Assembly (NCBI RefSeq): GCF_000382305.1
Contig: NZ_KB908031.1
Location: 1-64,000, forward strand
Direction of reading: 5' to 3'
Length of the DNA: 64,000 nucleotides
Source of the DNA: Vitreoscilla stercoraria DSM 513
GTDB lineage: Bacteria; Pseudomonadota; Gammaproteobacteria; Burkholderiales; Neisseriaceae
How positions within the stretch are numbered: the first letter of the stretch is position 1; every line of letters begins with the position of its first letter. The notes under the pieces are model-generated. The model saw only the letters and a list, made by a program, of their open reading frames with translations. It was not told where the DNA came from and ran no database searches. Below, piece by piece: positions 42,428 to 51,053 of this stretch. The position numbers and the translations under genes were made by a program.

Positions 42428-43627
42428 ATGAGTGACGTGATATCGCCGAATATGGCTAGCTATCGTTTGTGGACACGGCATTTCATTGCTGCTGGCCTCA
42501 TTAATTTTGCGTTGATTTTGGTATTTTACTTATTGCTGGTGGTTATTACGGTTTATTCGCAACAAGCATACCAAGCCAGCCTCAGCATGGGCGGCCTGAT
42601 TACAGGTTTGTTCATTGTGGGGGCTTTGGTTGGGCGTTTGAGCATAGGCAGTTTAATGCCTAAAATGGGTTTAAAACCAACTTTGATGTTGGGTTTGAGT
42701 GGCTTTGCATTGGCGAGCTTGTTGTATTTTATCAAAATCAACATTGAGTTGTTGTTATTGACCCGCTTTGCCCAAGGCTTCATGGTGGGCGTGTCCAGTA
42801 CGGCTATCGGCACGTGGGCAGCTCAAATCATACCCGCAGCACGCAAAGGCGAGGGCATCAGTTATTTTGGCATGAGCAGCACTTTGGCTACGGCCATTGG
42901 ACCGTTTGTGGGCATTACATTGATGCAATACTCAAGCTTTAATGTGTTATTCGGTTTGTGTACGGCCATTTCTGTGGCGATTTGGGTTTTGGCATTTATC
43001 ATGCCTATGCCTGCTTTGCACCAATCTAAAACCCAGCAAGTCTCTCACGGTTTTAACATCAATAAATATTTTGAAGTCAAAGCATTGCCTGTGTTTTGGG
43101 TTTTGATGTTGATTTCTTTGAGTTATGCCAGCGTGTTGGCATTCATTAATTTGTATGCCACAGAGCAAGACTTACTCAACACTGCCAAATGGTTTTTCTT
43201 GGTCTATGCTTTGGCGGTATTGGTGTCTAGACCGTTTACAGGCCGCTTGTTAGACAGCCATGGTGCCAATGCCGTTATGTATCCCGCATTCATTTTGTTT
43301 GCATTGGGTTTGGGCTTATTGAGTCAAGCAGACAATGGTATGATGTTGCTTGGCAGCGCGGTGTTAATGGGTTTGGGCTTTGGCAATATGCAATCGAGCA
43401 CCCAAGCGATCATCGTGCGCATGGCAGAGCCACACCGCATCGGTGTTGCCACCACCACTTTTTTCATCGCCATGGAAATTGGCTTGGGCTTTGGACCGTT
43501 TGTATTGGGTTTGTTGTTGCCATTCACAGGGTTTCAATACTTGTATGTGATGATGGCGATTTTGGTCTTAATCAGCATGTTTTTATACCATGTGGGACCG
43601 AGCAAACGCGAACGCCAAAGCCATTGA
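42428..43627 (+). CDS. MFS transporter
   Basis: A 399-residue major facilitator with 12 hydrophobic segments. The motif A-like loop is GRLSIGSLMPKMGLKP near residue 72, repeated in the second half as SRPFTGRLLDSHGANAV near 262. It resembles the YfcJ/arabinose-efflux group of putative efflux permeases; substrate unknown. It lies 22 nt after the amino acid permease and is probably co-transcribed. ATG 42428 is preferred with AAAAGG upstream. An AGCGGCCTGTAA copy (43236-43247, minus strand) falls in the second motif A. Confidence 0.85.
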   Translation: MSDVISPNMASYRLWTRHFIAAGLINFALILVFYLLLVVITVYSQQAYQASLSMGGLITGLFIVGALVGRLSIGSLMPKMGLKPTLMLGLSGFALASLLYFIKINIELLLLTRFAQGFMVGVSSTAIGTWAAQIIPAARKGEGISYFGMSSTLATAIGPFVGITLMQYSSFNVLFGLCTAISVAIWVLAFIMPMPALHQSKTQQVSHGFNINKYFEVKALPVFWVLMLISLSYASVLAFINLYATEQDLLNTAKWFFLVYALAVLVSRPFTGRLLDSHGANAVMYPAFILFALGLGLLSQADNGMMLLGSAVLMGLGFGNMQSSTQAIIVRMAEPHRIGVATTTFFIAMEIGLGFGPFVLGLLLPFTGFQYLYVMMAILVLISMFLYHVGPSKRERQSH

Positions 43628-43684
43628 TTATTGGATTTTTGACAAACCTTCCCTTCAGGGCGATTGCCCTAAGCAAAGAAAAAT

Positions 43685-45412
43685 ATGAATTTACATCAAA
43701 CCGTATCTCAAGTGGTTCAGGACGCTTTCAACCAAGCTGGCTTGAACGAAGACGCGATTTTATTGCAGCCTGCGGGCAAGCCTGAATTTGGTGATTACCA
43801 AGTCAATGGTGTGATGGGGGCGGCCAAACGCCGCAAAACCAATCCGCGCGACTTGGCAACGCAAGTGGCGGCTTTTTTGGCTGCCAAACAAGACATTGTT
43901 GCATCGGCTGAAGTGGCAGGTCCGGGCTTTATCAATTTGCGTTTGAACAGTGCTTTTTTGAATCAAGCCTTACAGGCCGCTTTGAACGATGACAATTTAA
44001 ATATCGTGCCTGTGGCGAACCCACAAACCATCGTCATTGATTATTCTTCGCCTAATTTGGCTAAGGAAATGCACGTTGGTCATTTGCGCTCAACCATCAT
44101 CGGCGACAGCTTGAACCGTATTTTGACGCGTTTGGGTCACAAAGTGATTGCCCAAAACCATGTGGGTGATTGGGGTACGCAGTTTGGTATGTTGGTGGCG
44201 TATTTGGTCGAACAGCAAAAAACGGGCGATGCGGATATGGCTTTGTCTGATTTGGAAGGCTTTTACCGTGGCGCGAAAGTGCGTTTTGACGAAGATGAAG
44301 ACTTTGCCAATTTGTCGCGCGATTATGTGGTGAAATTGCAAAGCGGTGACGACGCGGTTTTGGATTTGTGGCGTCAATTTGTCGCGTCTTCTATGGAGCA
44401 TGCTGAAGAAGTGTATGCCAAATTGGGCGTTTTGCTCACGCCTGACGATGTCATCGGTGAGTCGGCGTATAACAATGATTTGCAGCCTGTCGTGGATGAT
44501 TTGATGGCGCGCGGTTTGGCGGTGGCGTCTAATGGCGCTAAAGTGGTGTTTTTGCCTGAATTCAAAAACAAAGAAGGCGATGATGCCGCTTACATCGTGC
44601 AAAAAGCAGGTGGTGGTTTCTTGTATTCTACGACTGATTTGGCGACCATTCGCCATTCTGTGAGCGAATTCAATGCCGACCGTTTGTTATACGTGGTCGA
44701 TGCGCGTCAGGCTTTGCATTTCCAACAATTGTTCACCACCGCGCGCAAAGCAGGTTATTTGCCTGAACACGTGGCGGCTGAACACATTGCGTTTGGTACG
44801 ATGATGGGTGAAGACGGTAAACCGTTCAAAACCCGTGATGGTGGTACGGTCAAATTGATGGACTTGTTAAAAGAAGCCGAAGAGCGTGCGACGGCTTTGG
44901 TCAAATCTAAAAATACCGATTTGGCAGACGATGCTGCGGCACACATTGGTCATACGGTTGGTATTGGTGCCGTGAAATATGCCGATTTGGCCAAATCTCG
45001 CACATCAGACTATATTTTCAATTGGTCAACAATGTTGTCATTTGAAGGCAATACCGCACCATATTTGCAATATGCATATACTCGTGTACAAAGTGTGTTG
45101 CGCAAAGCGGCCGAGCAAAATGTGGCTGCGGGTCAAGTGCAAGTGGAAGCGTTTGCTGAGCAACAGTTGGCATTGGCATTGTTGCAATTTGAAGATGTGT
45201 TGACGCAAGTGGCGGACAGCGCTTACCCACATCATTTGGCAAGCTATTTATACAACGTAGCCACTTTATTCAGTCGTTTTTACGAGCAATGTCCGATTTT
45301 GAAAGCTGAGGGTGAGGTGTTGGCTTCTCGTTTGGCTTTGGCTCAATTGACTGGTCAAACCTTGAAGCAAGGCTTGGATTTGTTGGGCATTGAGGTATTG
45401 GACGTGATGTAA
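43685..45412 (+). CDS. argS: Arginyl-tRNA synthetase
   Basis: A 575-residue class I synthetase. The N-terminal additional domain is followed by the catalytic core with SSPNLAKEMHVGHLRSTIIG (HVGH replaces HIGH) near residue 122 and the degenerate KMSK-equivalent PFKTRDGGTVKLMDL near 380. The C-terminal anticodon-binding DALR domain ends in QTLKQGLDLLGIEVLDVM. An AGCGGCCTGTAA copy (43970-43981, minus strand) encodes LQAA. The 57-bp gap before it holds a small AGGGC/GCCCT hairpin. Confidence 0.97.
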   Translation: MNLHQTVSQVVQDAFNQAGLNEDAILLQPAGKPEFGDYQVNGVMGAAKRRKTNPRDLATQVAAFLAAKQDIVASAEVAGPGFINLRLNSAFLNQALQAALNDDNLNIVPVANPQTIVIDYSSPNLAKEMHVGHLRSTIIGDSLNRILTRLGHKVIAQNHVGDWGTQFGMLVAYLVEQQKTGDADMALSDLEGFYRGAKVRFDEDEDFANLSRDYVVKLQSGDDAVLDLWRQFVASSMEHAEEVYAKLGVLLTPDDVIGESAYNNDLQPVVDDLMARGLAVASNGAKVVFLPEFKNKEGDDAAYIVQKAGGGFLYSTTDLATIRHSVSEFNADRLLYVVDARQALHFQQLFTTARKAGYLPEHVAAEHIAFGTMMGEDGKPFKTRDGGTVKLMDLLKEAEERATALVKSKNTDLADDAAAHIGHTVGIGAVKYADLAKSRTSDYIFNWSTMLSFEGNTAPYLQYAYTRVQSVLRKAAEQNVAAGQVQVEAFAEQQLALALLQFEDVLTQVADSAYPHHLASYLYNVATLFSRFYEQCPILKAEGEVLASRLALAQLTGQTLKQGLDLLGIEVLDVM

Positions 45413-45451
45413 GCATTTATATGGCTTCAAAGCATAGAAAGTCATGAATCA

Positions 45452-45481
45452 AGCGGCCTGTAAATGTTTTACAGGCCGCTT
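45452..45481. repeat. Convergent pair of the GG-form DUS (argS/lprI terminator)
   Basis: AGCGGCCTGTAA (45452-45463) and TTACAGGCCGCT (45469-45480), extended by A/T. This is the only intergenic hairpin built from the GG form. It lies between convergent argS and the LprI-like gene. Confidence 0.92.
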
Positions 45482-45488
45482 GATGGTT

Positions 45489-45875
45489 TTAAAAACGCTT
45501 GTTTTTTTGCAACCATACACGCATGGTGAGCGCGCGTTCTTCGGTCCAATCAGCAAAACACGCATCACCAATTTGACCTGCACTGACCACCGCCTTGGCG
45601 ACCAATTCATGGCAAACGTCATCGCGCTCTTGTAACCAAGCACGTTGTATTTGGCGCAAGGATTTTTGGCCTGTTTTGGATTGTTTTTTTAGCAAGGCTT
45701 GGTAGCTTTGGTTGAGGATACGGTCAAAATGTTGGTGTCGGATTTGGTTACATCTTTGCGCATCTTGAGCATATTGGGCTTTGGCATAGCATTCGGGGTC
45801 GTAAGTGGGTTGGGTATACGCTACTGCGCTGATTGTCATCAAAGCACCAATGAACCATACAGAAGTGAATTTCAT
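45489..45875 (-). CDS. LprI-family (DUF1311) exported protein
   Basis: A 128-residue exported protein with a signal peptide (MKFTSVWFIGALMTISAVAYT). Four Cys are in the DUF1311/lysozyme-inhibitor LprI spacing: DPECYAKAQ, DAQRCNQIR, ERDDVCHELV and IGDACFADW. The segment LNQSYQALLKK ... LRQIQRAWLQERDD is the family core. Homologues inhibit lysozyme in some bacteria; the activity here is not shown. AGAGG lies before ATG 45875. Confidence 0.8.
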   Translation of the reverse strand: MKFTSVWFIGALMTISAVAYTQPTYDPECYAKAQYAQDAQRCNQIRHQHFDRILNQSYQALLKKQSKTGQKSLRQIQRAWLQERDDVCHELVAKAVVSAGQIGDACFADWTEERALTMRVWLQKNKRF

Positions 45876-46041
45876 ACAAAACCTCTTGTGTCTTAAAATG
45901 GTTAGCCGCCTGACCAAAATACCATGCTGCAAGCTTAAATACTCAGTGTCAATGTGAAAAATTTGATTGTCTATTAAAATGAGTACGATTGATTTTATCA
46001 AGATTTTTTAATTTATGGCTGAATTTTCAATTAAATAGGGT

Positions 46042-46109
46042 TATAATGCATTTAATTTAGATATTAATATTAATTTATTTATAAAAAGCGCTAACAGGCG
46101 CTTTTTTGT
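46042..46109 (+). promoter_or_regulatory. Promoter-like TATAAT with leader terminator before the Sel1 gene
   Basis: TATAAT at 46042-46047 would start transcription near 46054. Then follows a textbook terminator, AAAAAGCGC / GCGCTTTTTT with loop TAACAG (46084-46109), only 17 nt before the GTG start. It may be an attenuator, the end of a short RNA, or protection from upstream transcription. Confidence 0.5.
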
Positions 46110-46126
46110 ATTTTTAGGACAGTGTT

Positions 46127-46603
46127 GTGCATTTAAATCACGGGTTTTTGCTCATGTGTGTCAGTTATATTTTAATCATGTCTTCGCCTGCGGTGAAACT
46201 TCCCAATATTTCCGAATGGTTTGGAGAAGTGGCTGCTGTGCCTGAGCGCAATGATCGCAGCGTGCTCAATCCAAATAATTTTTACCGTGGTGAGGCGAAT
46301 GTGGACAATCAAACATTGTTTTTGCACCAGCAACGTTATGCTCAATATGGCGATGCCCAAGCGCAATATAAATTAGGTATGGCGTATGAGCATGGTTTGG
46401 GTGTGGGTGTGGATGTGCAGCAGGCTTTGGCATGGTATGAAAAAAGTGCGGCACAATCGTTCCGCGAGGCACAATTGCGTTTGGCTTATGCTTATTATGA
46501 TGGCAGCTTGGGTTTGAGTGCCAATGTGTTGCGTGCACAAGATTGGTTTGGTGAGGCTGGGGTACCTGATTGGTATCCCACTCGTTTAAGTCAAATGCAT
46601 TGA
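46127..46603 (+). CDS. Sel1-repeat (TPR-like) exported protein
   Basis: A 158-residue protein with a hydrophobic N-terminus (signal peptide or anchor). Two Sel1-like repeats follow: GDAQAQYKLGMAYEHGLGVG through AWYEKSAAQ at about residues 75-110, and FREAQLRLAYAYYDGSLGL through AQDWFGEAG. Such repeats mediate protein-protein contacts. GTG 46127 is preceded by AGGA; ATG 46154 is an alternative. The function is unknown. Confidence 0.75.
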   Translation: MHLNHGFLLMCVSYILIMSSPAVKLPNISEWFGEVAAVPERNDRSVLNPNNFYRGEANVDNQTLFLHQQRYAQYGDAQAQYKLGMAYEHGLGVGVDVQQALAWYEKSAAQSFREAQLRLAYAYYDGSLGLSANVLRAQDWFGEAGVPDWYPTRLSQMH

Positions 46604-46786
46604 GTCATTGATAAGATATTTTTGAAGCAGATTGTGATGAACAGAGTCTGCTTTTTATCGCCTGTCAGTCAAAGAAGGGGTTAATGGTTTCTTAGTTGGA
46701 AACGATTTGTCGCTGTATGGTGTCTGTTTTATTGGGCATGCTTGTTTTAAAATGAAGACATTCCATGATTGATGAAAGACACTGAC

Positions 46787-47629
46787 ATGAACAACTTACA
46801 TGATTTATACCAAATGGGTCGCCATTTACCTGATACCGAAACCATGCCTGTGTTTTTCTTTGGTCATGGTACGCCGATGAATGCGTTGGAATTGAATGAA
46901 TTTACACGTCAATGGCGACAAATTGGTGCCAATTTGCCTAAGCCTGCTGCGATTTTGGCCATTTCAGCGCATTGGCTGACACAAGGCGGCACCGCTGTTA
47001 CCGCGATGGAAAAACCGCAAACCATTCATGATTTTGGTGGTTTTCCGAAAGCATTGTTTGACATGCAATATCCTGCTTTAGGACATGCCGGTTTGGTACA
47101 AGCAACCATTCAAAACATCAGTCTGACAAAAGTGCACGAAGACATGGAATGGGGTTTGGACCATGGGACTTGGAGTGTGTTGACGCATGTGTTTCCTGAG
47201 GCGGATGTGCCTGTGGTGCAATTGAGCATTGATTATAGCCAAAATGGCGCTTATCACATTGCTTTGGGTAAGCAATTGGCGGCTTTGCGTCGCAAAGGCG
47301 TATTGATTGTTGCCAGTGGCAATATGGTGCACAACTTGCGCATGATGAGCCGCACCGCACAATTGGATGAGGCTTTTGGTTTTGATTGGGCTTGGGAAGC
47401 GAACGATGTGTTCAAAGATTTGATTGTGCAGCGTGAGTATGAACGCCTAGCTAATTGGCAAAATTTGGGCGAGGCGGTGCGTTTGGCGATTCCGACACCA
47501 GACCATTATTATCCGATGCTATACGCTTTGGGTTTGCAAGAAGCGAATGATGAATTGAGTTTCTTTAATGACAAAGCGGTGATGGGTTCGTTGACGATGA
47601 CATCGTTTAGGCTTGATGCTCGAGTTTGA
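46787..47629 (+). CDS. DODA-type extradiol dioxygenase (YgiD-like)
   Basis: A 280-residue class III extradiol dioxygenase-family protein, like the E. coli 4,5-DOPA dioxygenase YgiD. Metal ligands are expected in FFFGHGTPMNAL near residue 20, ISAHWLTQGG near 62 and ASGNMVHNLR near 175, with the catalytic His in WGLDHGTWSVL near 122. The natural substrate is unknown. ATG 46787 was chosen with GAAAG upstream; ATG 46772 is possible. Confidence 0.86.
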   Translation: MNNLHDLYQMGRHLPDTETMPVFFFGHGTPMNALELNEFTRQWRQIGANLPKPAAILAISAHWLTQGGTAVTAMEKPQTIHDFGGFPKALFDMQYPALGHAGLVQATIQNISLTKVHEDMEWGLDHGTWSVLTHVFPEADVPVVQLSIDYSQNGAYHIALGKQLAALRRKGVLIVASGNMVHNLRMMSRTAQLDEAFGFDWAWEANDVFKDLIVQREYERLANWQNLGEAVRLAIPTPDHYYPMLYALGLQEANDELSFFNDKAVMGSLTMTSFRLDARV

Positions 47630-47646
47630 TATTGCAAATGATTTTA

Positions 47647-47680
47647 AGCGTCCTGTAAAGTTTACAGGACGCTTTTTTGT
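47647..47680 (+). repeat. Convergent DUS-like pair, terminator
   Basis: AGCGTCCTGTAA (47647-47658) and TTACAGGACGCT (47662-47673), extended by AA/TT, followed by T6. It ends the dioxygenase gene. Confidence 0.93.
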
Positions 47681-47796
47681 GGTGTTTATATCAATTTGAG
47701 ATGGATAAAATACCGCTTAAAACACCTTGACTTGACTTATCTAGGATATGGAAATTATGGTGTACACATTCTAAACCCATAATGAGGGAGAAAAAC

Positions 47797-48231
47797 ATGA
47801 CACATTCCGTCCAAGCACAATTATTGCAAGAAGCGTATCGCGTGCAATTGAGCAATGGTCAACATCAATGGTGGGTGGATGAGCCTGAGAGTTTGGGCGG
47901 TGGCAATACGGCACCCAATCCAATGGAAATGTTGTTGTCGGCATTGGGTTCGTGTACGGCGGTGACCTTGAAAATGTATGCTGAGCACAAAGGTTGGGAT
48001 GTGCAAGATGTGCAAGTGGATTTGAGTTTGGTAGAAGCCGATAAAACGCAGCCTAAGCAAGCCCGTTTGATTGTGCGTCAGCTGCATATTACTGGCAATT
48101 TGGACGAGGCACAAAAAGCACGTTTGTTCAAAGTGGCTGAATCGTGTCCTGTGCACAAATTGTTGGTAGGTGAGATTCAGATTCAGACCATTTTGGAAGA
48201 TGGCTTTGAAGGTTTAAAGCAAGCGACTTAA
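47797..48231 (+). CDS. OsmC/Ohr-family protein
   Basis: A 144-residue thiol peroxidase-fold protein. The two conserved Cys are in LGSCTAVTLKMYAEHKGW near residue 53 and ESCPVHKLLVGEI near 117. WWVDEPESLGGGNTAPNPME precedes the first, as in OsmC-like proteins of the YhfA type. It probably reduces organic hydroperoxides. ATG 47797 has an excellent SD, GAGGGAG. Confidence 0.86.
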   Translation: MTHSVQAQLLQEAYRVQLSNGQHQWWVDEPESLGGGNTAPNPMEMLLSALGSCTAVTLKMYAEHKGWDVQDVQVDLSLVEADKTQPKQARLIVRQLHITGNLDEAQKARLFKVAESCPVHKLLVGEIQIQTILEDGFEGLKQAT

Positions 48232-48235
48232 GCAT

Positions 48236-48247
48236 TTACAGGCCGCT
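48236..48247 (-). repeat. Single GG-form DUS-like 12-mer
   Basis: TTACAGGCCGCT, 4 nt after the OsmC stop and 27 nt before the next start. Confidence 0.85.
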
Positions 48248-48273
48248 CATCAGGGTTTTGCAGAGGAACAACC

Positions 48274-49218
48274 ATGAACAATATCATCAATATCCGTTCT
48301 TTGAGCAAACGTTGGTATCGTTATTGGCATCCATCGGAATGGCACCACAACGATAAAATTTGGCGTTATGTGGACATCCAACGCGATGAGCAAGGGCGTT
48401 TGTGCGAGATTTCTTGTTTGGGACAAGTGGTGGAACAAATTTCTTGGCAGACATTGCAAACTCGGCAGCAGCGGGAGTTGGTCATTGTGGGCAGCGGTTT
48501 ATCTGCATTGAAAATCAATTGGGATATGTTGGTTGATGTGGATGTGTTGATGGTCAATGGGGCGGTGAGTTTGCTGGATGGACGGCCACACATTCAATGT
48601 CATTATTATATGGTGATTGATCAAGGTTTTGTCCAAGATCAAATGGCTTTGATGCAGCCGATTTTACAGCGGCCTGAAGTGGTGTTCATCACCACTGTAT
48701 TTTGTTTGAATAAAGTGTATGAGTTGCTTGGGCGTGATGGTGTTAAGGCGCAAATATGTATTTTGGAAGAAAGACAAAAGCCGGTTTACCAAGCCAAGCC
48801 CAGTGCTGAGATGTTGTACCAAGACAGTTTGCTTCATCCTGAACAATTGTATTGGCAAGCACATACTGCGATTGGTTTTGGTTTGGATATACAACGTGGC
48901 TTTGTGGGTGGTGGGACGGTGGTGTATCCCGCGTTGCAATGGGCTGCGGCGATGGCTTATCGGCGGGTTTTTTTGGCAGGCGTGGACATGAAACATTTTC
49001 ATCAGCCCCGTTTTTATGAAACCGAACACAACCGTTTGCCCACCAAATTGGATGCGGATTTCAAAACAGTGATTGAACCTTCTTTTGCTTTGGCGGCAGT
49101 GTTGTTGCAAGCAAAAGGCATAGAGTGTTTGAATTTGTGTGTAGACAGTGGTTTGGGGGATGATATTTTCCAGCGTGTGGATGGGAATCACTATTGTGCC
49201 ACCTCTATTGCCGCTTAG
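48274..49218 (+). CDS. Putative sialyltransferase-like (GT42/DUF115-type) protein
   Basis: A 314-residue cytoplasmic protein. After an N-terminal 65 residues of unknown type it shows a Rossmann-like start, ELVIVGSGLSALKINWDMLV, then VDVLMVNGAVSLL, and later TVVYPALQWAAAMAYRRVFLAGVDMKHFHQPRFYE. This order (V-G-x-G-x-S-L near the start of the domain, then a helix followed by a strand ending L-A-G-V-D) resembles Campylobacter Cst-type GT42 sialyltransferases and the related DUF115/MptE-like family. The assignment is by eye, so transfer of a sugar to lipooligosaccharide is a hypothesis. It probably shares a transcript with the OsmC gene. Confidence 0.5.
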   Translation: MNNIINIRSLSKRWYRYWHPSEWHHNDKIWRYVDIQRDEQGRLCEISCLGQVVEQISWQTLQTRQQRELVIVGSGLSALKINWDMLVDVDVLMVNGAVSLLDGRPHIQCHYYMVIDQGFVQDQMALMQPILQRPEVVFITTVFCLNKVYELLGRDGVKAQICILEERQKPVYQAKPSAEMLYQDSLLHPEQLYWQAHTAIGFGLDIQRGFVGGGTVVYPALQWAAAMAYRRVFLAGVDMKHFHQPRFYETEHNRLPTKLDADFKTVIEPSFALAAVLLQAKGIECLNLCVDSGLGDDIFQRVDGNHYCATSIAA

Positions 49219-49242
49219 TTCTTTGTAAAATGGTCTTAAAAA

Positions 49243-49277
49243 AGCGTCCTGTAAATATTTACAGGACGCTTTTTTTG
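49243..49277 (+). repeat. Convergent DUS-like pair, bidirectional terminator
   Basis: AGCGTCCTGTAA (49243-49254) and TTACAGGACGCT (49259-49270), with AAAA before and T7 after. It lies between convergent genes at 49218 and 49293. Confidence 0.93.
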
Positions 49278-49292
49278 CTGCAAAACAGTGAA

Positions 49293-50273
49293 TTATTTCA
49301 CCACGTTTTGCACTTCAACAATCATTTCTTGCATTGCATTCAAACCGCCGTTCATCAAATACCAATTGTTGGTATTCAAATACACGATTTTACCGTCTTT
49401 AAACGCTTTGCTTTGTTTGATGATGTCATTGTTCATCGCCGCTTCTGCGCCGCCTGTTTTACCTGTTACAGATGCAGCACGGTCTAACACGAATAAGTAG
49501 TCAGGATTTTTTTCGGTGATGAATTCATAAGAAATGCTTTGGCCGTGGGTGCCGACTTTGATGCTAGGGTCAACAGGTGTGAAACCCATTTTTTCATGAA
49601 TCAAACCAAAGCGAGAACCTGCACCAAAAGCCATTAATTTGTCGTTGTTGACCAACACAATCAAAGCGGTTTTGCCTTGGGTTTTGGCGGCAATTTCAGA
49701 AACTTGAGTCTCTAAAGTTTGCAATTTTTGTTCTGCTTCTGCTGTTTTGCCAACCACTTTAGCAATATTCAAAGTTTGCTCTTTGAAGCTAGGCCAGTAA
49801 TTGGCCGTATCGATGTGGTATTGGTAGGTTGGGGCAATTTGTTTGAAGCTGTCGTTTTGTTTTTCCAAACGGTCAGCGCTGATAATCAATTCAGGTTGGT
49901 TGGATGCCAAAGTTTCCAAATTGATGTTGTTGACCGCACCAAAATCGATGTATTTGCCATTTTTAAAGCTGTCCAAGCTCGATGGTACATTCGATGCCAA
50001 TGGCAAACCGATGATTTTGTCGGTAGCGCCCAAAGCCATCAATGTGTCGATGGTGGTGTAATCCAATGCGGCGATGCGTGCTACGTTGGCAGGCACAAGC
50101 GTTGTACCCAATTTACCTTGCAATTGAATTTGCTGTGCGGATGCCGTGTTGCTGGCGGTTGCTGGTGCAGAAGCTGCTGCAGTAGTATTCGCAGTTTGTT
50201 CGGTGTTGCCGCCGCAAGCACTCAAAGCGACAGCGACTGTGGCTGCCAATAAAGCAGGAATCAAGCGTTTCAT
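49293..50273 (-). CDS. fetB: Ferric-siderophore-binding lipoprotein (FetB/CeuE-like)
   Basis: A 326-residue cluster A-II binding protein with lipobox LSACGG at about residue 20 and an Ala/Thr-rich linker. The siderophore-binding fold shows ALDYTTIDTLMALGATDKIIGLP near residue 88, QPELIISADRLEKQ, IVLVNNDKLMAFGAGSRFGL near 205 and NPDYLFVLDRAASV near 255. The domain order and adjacent genes match the CeuE/FatB/FetB group that binds catecholate siderophore complexes. It is the last gene of a four-gene ABC operon (permease, permease, ATPase, binding protein). Confidence 0.88.
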   Translation of the reverse strand: MKRLIPALLAATVAVALSACGGNTEQTANTTAAASAPATASNTASAQQIQLQGKLGTTLVPANVARIAALDYTTIDTLMALGATDKIIGLPLASNVPSSLDSFKNGKYIDFGAVNNINLETLASNQPELIISADRLEKQNDSFKQIAPTYQYHIDTANYWPSFKEQTLNIAKVVGKTAEAEQKLQTLETQVSEIAAKTQGKTALIVLVNNDKLMAFGAGSRFGLIHEKMGFTPVDPSIKVGTHGQSISYEFITEKNPDYLFVLDRAASVTGKTGGAEAAMNNDIIKQSKAFKDGKIVYLNTNNWYLMNGGLNAMQEMIVEVQNVVK

Positions 50274-50288
50274 TTATTCAATCCTTTG

Positions 50289-51053
50289 TTAAGCAATAAA
50301 ATACAAACCCAAACGGTGTTCGTCGATTTGATGCACAGGCATGTGAAAGCCAAAAATGGCTTCCAATTGTTCGCTGCTCATCAATTGTTCTGAGGTGCCT
50401 GAAAAGACCAAACGGCCTTGTTGCATGGCGAAAATGTGGTCGGAATAAACGGAGGCAAAATTGATGTCGTGAATCACCACTACCACGGTTTTGCCTTTGT
50501 CACGGCACAATTGATGCAACACGCGCATGATTTGTGCTGAGTGTTTCATGTCCAAATTGTTTAAAGGTTCATCGAGCAAGATGTATTCTGTGTCTTGTGC
50601 CAATACCATCGCAATGAACGCGCGTTGGCGTTGGCCGCCAGACAATTCATTCAAATAACGTGTGCGCAATTCACCCAAATCCATATAAGCAATCGCCTCA
50701 TCAATGAAACGCTTGTCTTCGGCATTCAGGATGCCTTGAGAATAGGGAAAACGACCAAACGCCACCAAATCTTCCACCGTCAAACGCAAACCCACATGAT
50801 TACTTTGTTTTAAAATCGCCAATTTGCGGGCAATCTCACGGCTGTGAATGTGGCTGATGTCGGCACCATCGAGCAAAATTTTGCCCGAATCGGCGCTGAG
50901 CAAGCGACTCATCATGCCCAATACGGTAGATTTGCCCGCACCATTGGGGCCAATAAATGATGTTACCTTGCCTTTGGGAATGGACAGGCTGACATCGTCA
51001 ACCACGGTTTTGTCGCCGTAGCGTTTGTTTAAATGGGAAATGTCTATTGCCAT
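50289..51053 (-). CDS. Ferric-siderophore ABC importer, ATP-binding protein
   Basis: A 254-residue FepC-type ATPase. Walker A GPNGAGKSTVLGMM near residue 33, signature LSGGQRQRAFIAMVLAQD, Walker B YILLDEPLNNLDMKHS, H-loop VVIHD. The NNLDMKHS form is typical of the CeuD/FatE group. Its start overlaps the upstream permease gene by 10 nt. Confidence 0.92.
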   Translation of the reverse strand: MAIDISHLNKRYGDKTVVDDVSLSIPKGKVTSFIGPNGAGKSTVLGMMSRLLSADSGKILLDGADISHIHSREIARKLAILKQSNHVGLRLTVEDLVAFGRFPYSQGILNAEDKRFIDEAIAYMDLGELRTRYLNELSGGQRQRAFIAMVLAQDTEYILLDEPLNNLDMKHSAQIMRVLHQLCRDKGKTVVVVIHDINFASVYSDHIFAMQQGRLVFSGTSEQLMSSEQLEAIFGFHMPVHQIDEHRLGLYFIA

